From: Ypsolopha sequella
Taxonomy: Eukaryota > Arthropoda > Insecta > Lepidoptera > Ypsolophidae
DNA: 64,000 nucleotides
Assembly: GCA_934047225.1 (NCBI GenBank)
Contig: OW203984.1
Span: 8,813,201-8,877,200 of the forward strand
Direction: 5' to 3'
Positions 32,990 to 42,701 of the stretch are shown here, in pieces. Position 1 is the stretch's first letter; every line of letters starts with the position of its first letter. Under the pieces are notes generated by a model. The model was not told the DNA's origin. It searched no databases and saw only the letters and a program-made list of their open reading frames with translations. A program made the translations under genes and the position numbers.

Positions 32990-33390
32990 GATTTTGTTTG
33001 CCATCTTTTGACATCTGCCGTACTGAATTTAGAATAATATCACGTATTCTGCCCTTTCATTTGATACCCATCCATGTCATGAATGTGGTTAAAGAAATGT
33101 AGTACGCCATCTTGGGGCGTCTGTCATATTGGATTTAGAGTGACGTCACTTAGCTTATCGTATTCACGTCGTCAAATCTTTTTTTATACGCATGTCAAGA
33201 GTATTGATTAAATCACCATCTTGTCGCGTTCACCATATTGGATTTAGAATGACGTGACTTTGCTTATCGTATTCTCCTTGAAAAAACCTTTTTTATACCC
33301 ATGTCAAGGGTAAAGAAATAATAATTCACTATCTCGTCGCATCCACCATTTTGGATTTAGAATGACGTCACTTACCTTATCAATTTATCA
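32990..33390 (+). repeat. Tandem repeat, about 110-bp unit, 3-4 copies
   Basis: Units contain CACCATATTGGATTTAGAAT, GACGTCACTTAGCTTATCGT and TTTTTTATACCCATGTCAAG in fixed order (ATTGGATTTAGA at 33129, 33238 and 33350). The first unit near 33000 is more diverged. Two of the units carry a perfect TGACGTCA. Confidence 0.75.
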
Positions 33391-34740
33391 TGCATTGTCA
33401 CTAAAATCAAATGTGTGTGCAAAATTGCAGCTCAATCGGTTGGAGATAACTGGTTTAAAATTCAGTTCAAAAATTTCAACCGGACTCTTTAGACAAGTAT
33501 CACAGAACTTCACTTGAAAATACGGGACAATCATTCCATTACGCAGGTGATGGCAGATTTTGATACAAGGGTGGTAGTTGGACAAATCATTTTTATATTA
33601 TTTTAAAGTAGGATCAATGAAAAAAAAAATACAAAACCAAATCTGCTAGAGATATCTTGAATTTTATGGAATAACCTAAAAGAACACAAACATACCATTC
33701 AGTAAAATGTTAAACCAATCCCATACATATAACAAATAACGTTGATGCTGTAAGAAAAACAAAATGGGAACGGTTTCGCGGTTTTACCAACACCTTCTAG
33801 TGATCTTTTAGTGATGACGTTACTATAGGATTTTTATTCATAAGAATTAAGAAATGAATTACTTTTGAATTGTTTACATATTTATGTATTATACTTATAG
33901 TTCTTACTTTCTTTGTATTAATTAATAATTAAATAAAAAAAAAGTTGTAAATTGCTTTCTATTTTTCAAACGGGCTGAAACGCTAAATAAAATCAAAATC
34001 AATAAATCTGCCAAACTCCCTTAAAGAAATGTCTTCCTTGTACCACTAGTGACGACGTCACATTTGAGTTGTCAGGTCTGTACAGAATGTACACTGACAG
34101 TAGGTGTTGGTTTTACCCACATACCCCATTGACAAAAAAAACAACGAAAACAAGTTACTTTACTAAAAATAGTCTCAATGTTGAATACTTCTGCACTAGT
34201 AACCTGCAGAGGTATAAATAATTAAAACCTCAACAGATTTCAAACGTCACAGAACTGTCGCCTTCGTATGAAACGAAACTTTAATTTTTCATACTGCTTC
34301 TCTAATCCATGTTCAGTGAACAAAGAAAAGGTTTTTGTTAAAATAATTTACCATTTTTCTGTTAAATATAAAGTCAAATTAAGAGGATTTCAGATTTTGT
34401 TTAAATTTTAAATATATGTATACATCTATTTTCAATGACATAGAAATGTACTTGGTTTTTAATTTTATTATTAGTTACGTAAATTTCTTTCATAGAAAGG
34501 GTTTGGTTAAAATACTCGTAGATCACACATATCTTTTTTACCTAATTGCACATTCTTACCCTTATTATAATTTTTTTTCTTTTTTTTTGTTTATTTATTC
34601 ATAGTTACATTTACTTACATTTTTAAGAACTTAAAGCCAACCGACTAAAACCACATGGTTTATGCGCGGTATGGCGAGATCGCAAACTTTATGCTAAACT
34701 AACTAAACTAATTCTAACTTATATTATGTTATATAACATC
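33391..34740. other. Intergenic stretch, repeat-derived, no gene
   Basis: About 33400-33500 (TGCAAAATTGCAGCTCAATC, GGTTGGAGATAACTGGTTTA) resembles text often found near LINE or DNA-transposon ends in Lepidoptera, but I cannot name the family. The remainder is AT-rich. Confidence 0.3.
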
Positions 34741-34880
34741 AGTGCGTTTGTTGGATGGTTATTTTGTTGGTTTGTCGATTTATAAATGCGACAGTGCGTT
34801 TGTTGGATGGTTATTTTGTTGGTTTGTCAATTTATAAATGCGACAGTGCGTTTGTTGGATGGTTATTTTGTTGGTTTGTC
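34741..34880 (+). repeat. 52-bp minisatellite, 2.7 copies
   Basis: AGTGCGTTTGTTGGATGGTT starts at 34741, 34793 and 34845, so the unit is 52 bp; units differ at one base. It duplicates the 5' end of the dispersed repeat that continues to 35030. Confidence 0.9.
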
Positions 34881-35030
34881 CTTCTTTCACGCAGCAACGG
34901 AGCAACGGATCGACAAGATTTTTTGCATAGAGATAGTTTATGGGCCGGAGAGTGACATAAGCTACTTTTTACTCCGGAAAGATGCAAACGAAATCAGCGC
35001 GGGCGAAGCCGCGGGCAAAAGTGCGTAATA
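34881..35030 (+). repeat. Dispersed repeat ending GCGGGCAAAAG
   Basis: TTTCACGCAGCAACGGAGCA, ATGGGCCGGAGAGTGACATA and GCGGGCGAAGCCGCGGGCAA are shared with 44675-44875. This is a very widespread lepidopteran repeat; the superfamily is not decided here. Confidence 0.7.
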
Positions 35031-35804
35031 AAAGAGAGTCCTGTTAAGGATATAATTCTTACAAAACCGTAATTAAATAAATAACTAGAAGTCTTGTAAA
35101 AAAGGAAAGGGTTGTATCAGAGATAGATACAACAGAAAATTATTTAAGTGGATACTTTTTACGCCACCTCTTTACTCAATTACAGAGGTAAGAATGGCGG
35201 CCATATATTATATCATAATAATATTTTAGTGATGGCAGCGAATTCGCTTACGAGGTAATTTCCAAATTTTATTAATTCGATCAAATAAACACAACTAAAT
35301 AACAAATAAACGAATTATCCTTCGTTAAAAAAAGACGTCCCGGAAGTGATGTACAAGTTGAACAAAGAAATACCCACTTCTTAGAAAAATCCAAACCATT
35401 TTACTATGATAATCTGACATTTAGGTTCACCTGCAAGTGGAAAAGTGACGCATTAGAAAAGCTTAATTATGTGACGGAACCGGTGTTAATGACAACTGGG
35501 CGCGCCATGCACATAGAGATAGCAGTATTACCACTACGTCTACATAGCCATATCAATACTTTGATACCAAAGTTTCATACAAATCTAGGTTCAGGTTCAT
35601 GTAGTAAATTGCGATAAACTGTGTGATTTATAATAGCGTTAGTATTAAATACCAGTCAAGGGTGAGTCAGACTCGCGGAACTAGTGTTCCGTATTGTCGT
35701 CTTTTTCAGGGAATGTCAGAAAAATGGTATTTAAAATCTTACCCATCACCGTATATAAGGTTAAAAAATATTAGTTGGCGAAACTCAAAACATAGGTAGT
35801 ACTA
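35031..35804. other. Intergenic stretch, no gene recognised
   Basis: AT-rich; a short GGGTTCCGTAC-like fragment (AGACTCGCGGAACTAGTG, then TTCCGTATTG) near 35670. Nothing else. Confidence 0.3.
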
Positions 35805-35808
35805 ATCT

Positions 35809-36832
35809 ACAGGGTGGAAAAAATGAAAGGGCCCTGGAGGGGAACTAACTTAAATCCTTTAGTTAGCTCATTTTACTGAAAGGAAACATTCCTTTATTTT
35901 TTAAAAGAAACAAAACTGCATTCAAAGATCTTCTAAAATTTGCTTGTCTCACCCGGGAACTGAACCAACTAAAAATTTAAACAATAAACCCTCGCTATTT
36001 TGTTATACGAATCGGTAGGATTATTGTTCAGGATAAAATTTGTCTACTAAACTAAAGTCTTACACTCATCTGTTGTACGAGATACCCATGAAATTGAATA
36101 TTTATTACAAGTTCTTTGTTAACAATACCTAGTACTGTTCTGTTTAATTGTAAAGTAATAATTATACGCCATTATTACACAATGACAGCACGGAATGAAA
36201 GCAAAACAAAACAAAATTTCGAACGAAATTTATGGTTCGAACTTCAAATTTGTTGCTCCGCGTTGCAAAAAAAATACGTTCCTTTTTTAAACTTTTTGTC
36301 AGTACGCCTAGTTCAAGAAGTAATTGTGCTTTGCATACATTTATTATTACCATTTAACGATTTTCTTATTGAAATCTTCAACAAGGTACTTAAGATAAAT
36401 AACATTAGCAAGCTTGTACTTCATACGATGTCTTTGGATGTAAGAGAGATAAGAAAATTAGAACGTTTCATTTACTTGTTACAAGTGAACAGTACTAGGT
36501 AACTCGTATTGTTAACAAAGAACTTGTAATAAATATTTAATTTCATGAGTATCTCGTACAATAGATGAGTGTAAGACCAAATGTTTCTTAGACAAATTTT
36601 ATTCTGAACAATAATCCTACCGATTCGTATGATAAAATAGCGAGGGTTCATATTTTTAATTTTTAGTTCGTTCGATTCCCGGGTGAGACAAGCGAATTTC
36701 AGAATATCTTTGAATGCAGTTTTGTTTCTTTTAAAAAATAAAGGAATGTTTCCTTTCAGTAAAATGAGCTAACTAAACGATTTAAGGTAGCTCCCCTCCA
36801 GGGCCCTTAAATTTTTTCCAACCTGTATATGA
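35809..36832. mobile_element. Large foldback element, arms about 330 bp
   Basis: The left arm (35809-36140) and right arm (36495-36832) are near-perfect complements: TACAGGGTGGAAAAAATG against CATTTTTTCCAACCTGTA-type end, AGGGCCCTGGAGGGG, GGAAACATTCCTTTATTTTT and TTCTTTGTTAACAATACCTA all pair. The central 350 bp hold an open frame (36116-36502, 128 codons, Leu/Ile/Phe-rich) that resembles no transposase I know. TA flanks both ends. One of the best-preserved foldbacks in the window. Confidence 0.85.
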
Positions 36833-36999
36833 GCAACTTTTTGTATGGGAGCTAAGCGAAATTCATACCTTTTTTCACTTACCCTACAAGGTAAAAACTA
36901 ATTTTAAGAATTTTGTACATTAAATATTATTAGAGTGCATTATAAACTAGAAAATATCAATCAGAAACAAATCCAAAGACGAGAATTTGAAAAAATTCC
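36833..36999. other. Short AT-rich spacer
   Basis: Nothing seen between the foldback element and the tRNA-like sequence. Confidence 0.3.
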
Positions 37000-37077
37000 C
37001 CGGGCCGGGATTCGAACCTGCGACCTCTTGTTATCAAGACAAGCGCGCTACCAATTGCGCCACCGAGGTTCTTACCT
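37000..37077 (-). repeat. tRNA-like sequence (SINE head or tRNA pseudogene)
   Basis: On the minus strand it has a strong A box (TGGCGCAATTGGTAGCG) and a perfect B box (GGTTCGAATCC) with tRNA spacing, and an anticodon-type stem CTTGT/ACAAG around a seven-base loop with TGA at the anticodon position. However the acceptor and T stems do not pair properly, and a Ser tRNA would need a long variable arm, which is absent. So a tRNA-derived pol III unit, not a working tRNA gene, is most likely. Confidence 0.6.
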
Positions 37078-37964
37078 AGACCGGCGAATTCTTCCATCAC
37101 ACTTGTCCACTGTTATTTTTGCATCTGCTTGATGTACTAGCTTGTACTGCACATACAGAACGCTATGTGATTTCAGAGTATTCATAGCGATGGAGTTCGC
37201 AAAATAAACATAATTTTGTACATTCTTAATAGAAAAAGTTGTTCATATGGACATGTTCTACATATGTTTAAAATTTCGCCAACTAATTAAATTTAACCTT
37301 GTATGATGAATTATACCAAATAATTAAGCATATCGTGGTAGGATGTTGCAGGTGTTTTTTTTTGCTGTTTTAAAGTCATTTGTTTCCGTCAATATCTTAA
37401 CCGCCTTATTTTTTCTGTAATCATTACGTATTTTAATAACCATGATTTATTAAATATTTTTCGGTCCTCTAGTTCCAGAGTTTTTTTTTCAATTTTAATT
37501 TTAATTTATTATATTTTTTTACAAAATACTTTTTTTCATTTGTTATTTATTTTTGATTTTTTATTCGCTAGTTTTCCTATAATGTTCACGTTATGATAAT
37601 AAAAAACAATATTCAAATCCATTGAGCGGTTCTCAAGTTAAGGTTAAACGTCAGTAGCTTAGCGCAAAACGGAACAGACAGACAAAATTACCGACAGGTG
37701 TCTAATACTTTTGGTAATTAATAAAAAAAAAGAAAAACGTTCTGCCAGGATACTGTATAGTCCCCCCTATCCCCACCATACCCCGTTATCCCAAATTTAA
37801 AAGTCTGGGTTCTAAGTTCTTATCAAAATGTCGTAATATAATGGTTAAGGATCTTTGTTCTCATAAGAACATAGTTCACTTAAAATGAGATTTTGCTTAG
37901 ATAACATTTAGTTTATTCTATGATTTGTCAACAGTGTACATATGTTGGTAGGTAATATTTTACT
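37078..37964. other. Non-coding; GGTTAAACG-family fragment
   Basis: A left-end fragment of the foldback family (AAGGTTAAACGTCAGTAGCT) lies at 37639-37658, followed by GACAGACAAAATTACCG. No gene. Confidence 0.4.
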
Positions 37965-38155
37965 TTAAAACACGTTTGTTGCAATGTAAGTTTTGAGCTT
38001 AGTTTTAAAAGTAGATATCAATTCACATTTTTTTATATTATTTGGTAATTTGTTATAAAGTTGCACTCCACCATATAGTAAATTTCTTTTTCCATACTCA
38101 GTCCTTGGACAATGTGATTTTAACTTTTTGACCTTCTTCTCGCAGTAACTGTCTC
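37965..38155 (-). pseudogene. LINE reverse transcriptase, C-terminal fragment
   Basis: The minus strand encodes a frame ending at a TAA (37965) with the look of the C-terminal tail of CR1/Jockey-like ORF2 proteins: RTEYGKRNLLYGGVQLYNKL, then PNNIKKCELISTFKTKLK. The frame is open for about 62 codons. Everything upstream (endonuclease, RT core) is missing, as usual for 5'-truncated copies. Family level is uncertain. Confidence 0.7.
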
Positions 38156-38699
38156 ACATACTCTTTGATACCCACGATAAACAAAACATTCGGTCTATGT
38201 CTAGTGCGGCCAGCATGATTGAACTATGTTACTCACAAAAATCTAAGCCTGTGTCTATGTACGTGGGTGCAAGAATTGTGGTTCAATCCAATTAAAATTT
38301 TATGGTTCAAAAGCCATATAAAAATGATGGTATATCCCTCTAAGTACTTTAAGCTACCTCTATGGCCGGGTCACAGCGAAATGATCATAATTTGCTAGCT
38401 AAACTGAGTGCCATTAATTAAGTTCCACATATTTAAGCAGTTTCGTATTTATACCATACCATTATGGACTTTCACGTGGCGTTCTCTCTATACATGCTTC
38501 AAAATTAAAAATCACAGTCATAATTTTCATTCATTTTATTTTGTAGCCATGATAAAGGATTATATGCTTTGGTTAGGGCAAAAATATGCTCTTTGGGCAA
38601 CGACATTGGTATAGAATGTCGTTGTCTGTGAGACAAAAAAAGCGAATATTAAAAAAAATTTTTTACTTCTAGTTTTTTTGGAAAGATCTACAACATTGA
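38156..38699. other. Intergenic stretch, no gene recognised
   Basis: No supported features. Confidence 0.25.
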
Positions 38700-39032
38700 G
38701 TTGCAATGAATATTCGGTTTCTATTCAGTATTTGGCCTATTCGGCCTATTTTTTGCTATTCAACAGAATACCGAATATTGAATAACTATTCGGCTGAATA
38801 CCGAATACATAAAAGCAGAATTCATGTTCAATTTTTTAATTCCCTTGCAAAATATATACATTTTTTCGTCCTATTCGATTCTTTTGCTGATAAGAAACAT
38901 ATTAAGCCTTTATGGGGTCAACTGAGGTCAAGGTATTAGAACTCCTTAAAAACGCAAAGTAAAATTCCTTTATATTTTATATGGAATAAATTTTAATTGT
39001 TATTATGCAAAACATGCCAAGTTGCGCCGCGG

Positions 39033-39510
39033 CCGACCAGCGGGCCTATTATGTATCTCTAGTTGCCTTCTGTACTGGGTGCCTATCATCAAAAACATAG
39101 ATATACCATCGAATTCCGATTTCCTAAGAATATGTTCGCACTTGAAGTGACGTCACAGATTGTTAATAGTTCAATACCCACTAATAGCAATTTTGAAAGT
39201 TCCTTTTTTAGCTATGTTTTTGATGATAGGCACCTAGTACAGTTGGCAACTAAAGATACAGAATAGGGGGACAGCCCCCCTATTCTGTATCTTTAGTTGC
39301 CAACTGCACGAGGTGCCTATCATCAAAAACATAGCTAAAAACTGAAATTTCAAAATTGCCTTTAGTGGGTATTGAACTATTAACAATCTGTGTCGTCACT
39401 TCAAGTGCGAAAATATCCTTAGGACATCGGAATTCGATAGTATATCTATGTTTTTGATGATAGACACCCAGTCCAGAAGGCAACTAGAGATACACAATAG
39501 GCCCGCAGGT
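39033..39510. mobile_element. Head-to-head dimer of a palindromic MITE
   Basis: Two arms of about 225 bp mirror each other round a centre at 39267-39280 (TAGGGGG, acag, CCCCCCTA). Each arm is itself a hairpin: GGTGCCTATCATCAAAAACA at one end and its complement at the other. Hence the end motif appears four times (about 39080, 39215, 39315, 39445). The outer ends GCGGGCCTATTATGTATCTC and the complement at 39480-39505 pair. The two arms differ at roughly one base in ten. Mirror-image frames (67 codons each) result from the symmetry and are not evidence of genes. Confidence 0.85.
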
Positions 39511-39684
39511 GTTTATGAAGCTACTAAAGGTCGGCTGTCCCTACAAAGTGGATTGATTTTGTTATATTTTGAGAATAGGTTTGCTTGTATTCACCGCCCT
39601 GACAAAAAGCATAGTACAGAAATTTTGCAAGGTGGGCGGTCCTTGCATAATGCGGTATGTGGCAGTTTCCGAACATGTTAATCA

Positions 39685-39940
39685 GGGCCTGCAGTCTCGA
39701 CAAAGATAGCGATCTCTATCCTACCGATTTCGGTTGTTAAGTTATTAAAATCTAATTTTTAAGCTTTTCTATAGTATCTACCGTCAAGCTATCGACTGAA
39801 ATTGGAAGCGAATTCGTTACGCTTCCGATTTCAGTCGATAGTTTTGATGGTAGACCCTAAAAATAATCTATTTTTATCAGTTAACGACCGAAATCGTTAG
39901 GATAGCGATCGCTATCTTTGTCGAGACTGCAGGGCCAGGC
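39685..39940. mobile_element. Palindromic MITE, arms about 115 bp
   Basis: GGGCCTGCAGTCTCGACAAA at the left pairs with TTTGTCGAGACTGCAGGGCC at the right. Near the centre CTATCGACTGAAATTGGAAG pairs with CTTCCGATTTCAGTCGATAG. The arms are nearly continuous, leaving a loop of a few bases. It is flanked by GGCCT-like sequence. Confidence 0.85.
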
Positions 39941-39990
39941 CTAATAGTTTGGCCGAATATTCGGCTATTAGCCCACGTTCCTGGCCGAAT

Positions 39991-40284
39991 ATTCGGTGTT
40001 CAATTTTATAATATTTGTTGCAACATTCTTAAAAGTAACATCGAGGTTCATCAAGACGTTTATGGATTTTGTGCTTTGTGTAGAAAGTTTTAAAAAGAGC
40101 TTTAGGAACGAGGAGGATTCCTTAATTCCAGACGGATTGATTTAAAAATCAGGAAAATCTATAGTGCTAGAAATTCATCTTTAGGATATTCCTCCCCTCT
40201 CTTAACATTTTTACCCAAAAGCCAATATTCCATAGGCCTTTTAAAGTTTGTCATATAACGTGAAACTACATTTTCTACGTAGAC
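39991..40284. other. Short spacer, nothing seen
   Basis: No feature supported. Confidence 0.25.
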
Positions 40285-40581
40285 TCGACTGTGGAGGTAC
40301 CACCATCTTACTTGGAGACCCCCTCGGAGTAATTAAAAACCAGGAGGCCCACCATGCCTGGGACCGACGTATGGTGGTATATCCATCCCTAATAGCCGGA
40401 CCTTATATGGAACAGACTGGTGACGGGCAGCGGCGTCACTGGTGTGGGGGTTCCGGCACCGCGCTCACCAACCCGTCTGCCCAGCGTGTTTGAGTATGGG
40501 CAATTTTTCCAGGATGACCGCCGGGAGTGGCAAAGTCCTGGAAAGGCCAGCAGTGGACGAACTTGGCTGATGGATGGATGA
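40285..40581 (-). repeat. GTCCACTGCTGGACATA repeat, inverted copy
   Basis: The complement of the family described at 30757: TCGTCCACTGCTGGCC-type head near 40550, CATCCTGGAAAAATTGCCCA, AGTCTGTTCCATATAAGGTC, GCATGGTGGGCCTCCTGG and the distal GTACCTCCACAGTCGAGTC. Compared with 30757 it lacks the segment GTGAGCTGTCCTCTTACTCT. Confidence 0.8.
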
Positions 40582-41700
40582 TACATTTTCTATTAATTAT
40601 GGTATAAATATTATAATAAAACTTTTCACAAACCAAATTAAGAGAAATAAAAATTATGTTGAAAAGATTCTTAAAAGACCAAACGAAAAGATCGCCAAAA
40701 CTGTCACAGTACATTCACGAATGACAGCAACAGAGATGGTAGACTGAGAAGGTCCATAAAAAAGCTGGAGTAGAAATGGAAAATTATAAACTTTATCTAA
40801 AACTCTGTTAGGGTTCTGCACTCAAAGTGCAAAATGTCGCTATTAAGGTGATATACCGTGCTAGCAAAGGTCCCCGTTAATCCAGGCAGAAAGACCCGCA
40901 GTGCGAAAGGGACGGAATCGGGGAAAATTGTCAAAAAGTCGGTTTTAAATTAATTCAAAATTAACTAAAATAGCTACAAAAAATTCCATAACCAGTAATT
41001 TAGGTGTAGTTAAAACCCATCTAAATAAATATTTTTCAAGTCTGTATGCTATCCTAATTTGTCAGAATATAAAAAAAAGTGTAAATTTAGACCTGATTTC
41101 AATAATTATTTCTATCGAATGAAATTCCTCCTATCGCGTTTCTGATAGACCAAAATCTAGTAAAAGTTTCCAAAATTGTTATACTAATTTATTTTACTTG
41201 GAACTTCATTTAAAGAGCAGATAAATAACTTCAAAAAGTGTCAATTTTCACGGTATAGCCTGTCCGTGTTAAAACTATCAGACTTTTAAAAATGAAGAGT
41301 AGTTCAGGCTTGTGAGGGTTAGAAGTAAACGAACCCCATAATGTAATGAGAGAATAATATTAATAAATTAGTTAAATTACTCATTTTCGTAATAATTTTT
41401 TGAACAATATTTTAAACTATATGTTTTCCTTATTTAATGTGTCAAAATTCACCTATTTTGTACTGGATAAATAAAATTACTTTGACAATTATAACAGGAT
41501 AAAAATGAATATGGAACTAGGAAAAAAGAACCAGTAAGAGACTATAATACAAGCCAGGCTAGTTCTTTTATTTATTAATGCTAAACGACTCGTACAGCAC
41601 CCTGTCAAAACTGCCATTATTTTAAGCTAATTCATTAATTAATGATAATCTAGGTGCGATCATACTTATGTAAAATACCATAATAACGTTATATAACTAA
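40582..41700. other. AT-rich intergenic region upstream of the UGT gene
   Basis: No coding frame or strong repeat. The first part (40810-40910, CTCAAAGTGCAAAATGTCG, CCGTTAATCCAGGCAGAAAG) looks repeat-derived but I cannot match it within the window. Confidence 0.3.
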
Positions 41701-41814
41701 ATAAAGAGTCAGTTCTCTTAACGGCCGGTAATCGAGTGTTGCAAGTCATTCAAAATACTCGTAGATTGATAAATAATAACATATTCCTTAGAACGAGACA
41801 CGCAAGTTTCATTC
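41690..41814 (+). promoter_or_regulatory. Candidate core promoter of the UGT gene
   Basis: Two arthropod initiator matches (TCAKTY) lie upstream of the start codon: TCAGTT at 41709, with TATATAA at 41690, and TCATTC at 41809. The second would give a 5' UTR of about 54 bases. Neither is proven; an upstream non-coding exon is also possible. Confidence 0.25.
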
Positions 41815-41864
41815 GGTAGTCTATTCTGTCGACGACTGTTGTAGTCGTCTGAGGTGTGTGCAAA

Positions 41865-42701
41865 ATGTTATCCGTGCCGTGGAAATTAACATTTATATTT
41901 ATTTCAACCTATGTGATCGCATCAAATAAGGCAGCGCGCATATTAGCTGTGTTTCCAGTGCCTTCAATAAGTCACCAAGTGGTGTTTAGACCTTTAACCC
42001 AAGAACTCGCAAGACGTGGTCATGAACTGATCATACTTACACCGGATCCAGCGTTTCCTGAAGGAAAAACACCAGAAAATATCACAGAAATCGATCTCCA
42101 CGACAAATCTTACGAAGTGTGGGTAGACCGTTTTGTAAAGAATGTTGATGGAACTGCAAAATCAGCATTCAAAGTGATTGAATTTGGATTGACAGCTTTT
42201 ACAGAAATCTTTGAGAATCAGATTAATACAAAAGAAGTGCAACATCTATTAAAAAGTGAGCAACATTTTGATCTTATATTCACTGAGGCTATGGTCAGAA
42301 CAGCGTTAGTATTTTCACATGTTTTCAAAGCACCTCTTATACAAGTAAGTTCGATGGGTTCTATCTATCCTAACTATGAAATTATGGGCGCTCCGTTGCA
42401 TCCTATTCTCTATCCGGAAGTAAGTCGACAAAGACTTTACAACTTGTCTCTTTGGGAAAAAATTGATGGTTTACATGAGGATTATAAATTAAGATCGCTG
42501 CAGTGGTCGTTAGAAGAAATGGAGAATGCTATGATAAAGAGGTGTTTTGGGCCAAGTGCACCTACGGTATCGGAGTTGAGTAATAATGTGGATATGTTGT
42601 TTTTGAACGTCGATCCAATATTTGAGGGGAATCGACCCGTGCCACCATCTGTGATTTATATGGGCGGACTACATCAGAAACCCCAACAGGATTTGCCAAC
42701 C
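41865..42701 (+). other. UGT: UGT exon 1
   Basis: Encodes residues 1-279: signal peptide and the N-terminal aglycone-binding half. The donor is GTAAGT at 42702, phase 0. Confidence 0.95.

Larger units (their letters stand above)
38700..39990. repeat. GAATATTCGG-rich repeat split by two palindromes
   Basis: The left part (38709-38812: ATTCGGTTTCTATTC, CTATTCGGCCTATT, GAATACCGAATATTG) and right part (39945-40000: GGCCGAATATTCGG twice) share the ATTCGG/CCGAAT motif. The two palindromic elements at 39033-39510 and 39685-39940 lie between. A single older repeat with later insertions is the simplest reading. Confidence 0.5.

Noticed and set aside
36116..36502. 128-codon frame as a transposase
   Set aside because: No catalytic motif or helix-turn-helix seen; kept only as an observation about the foldback.
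39063..39483. Mirror-image 67-codon frames on opposite strands
   Set aside because: Produced by the palindrome; the protein similarity is automatic.
41856..41864. GTG at 41856 as start of the UGT
   Set aside because: Eukaryotic initiation uses ATG; the in-frame ATG at 41865 directly begins the signal peptide.
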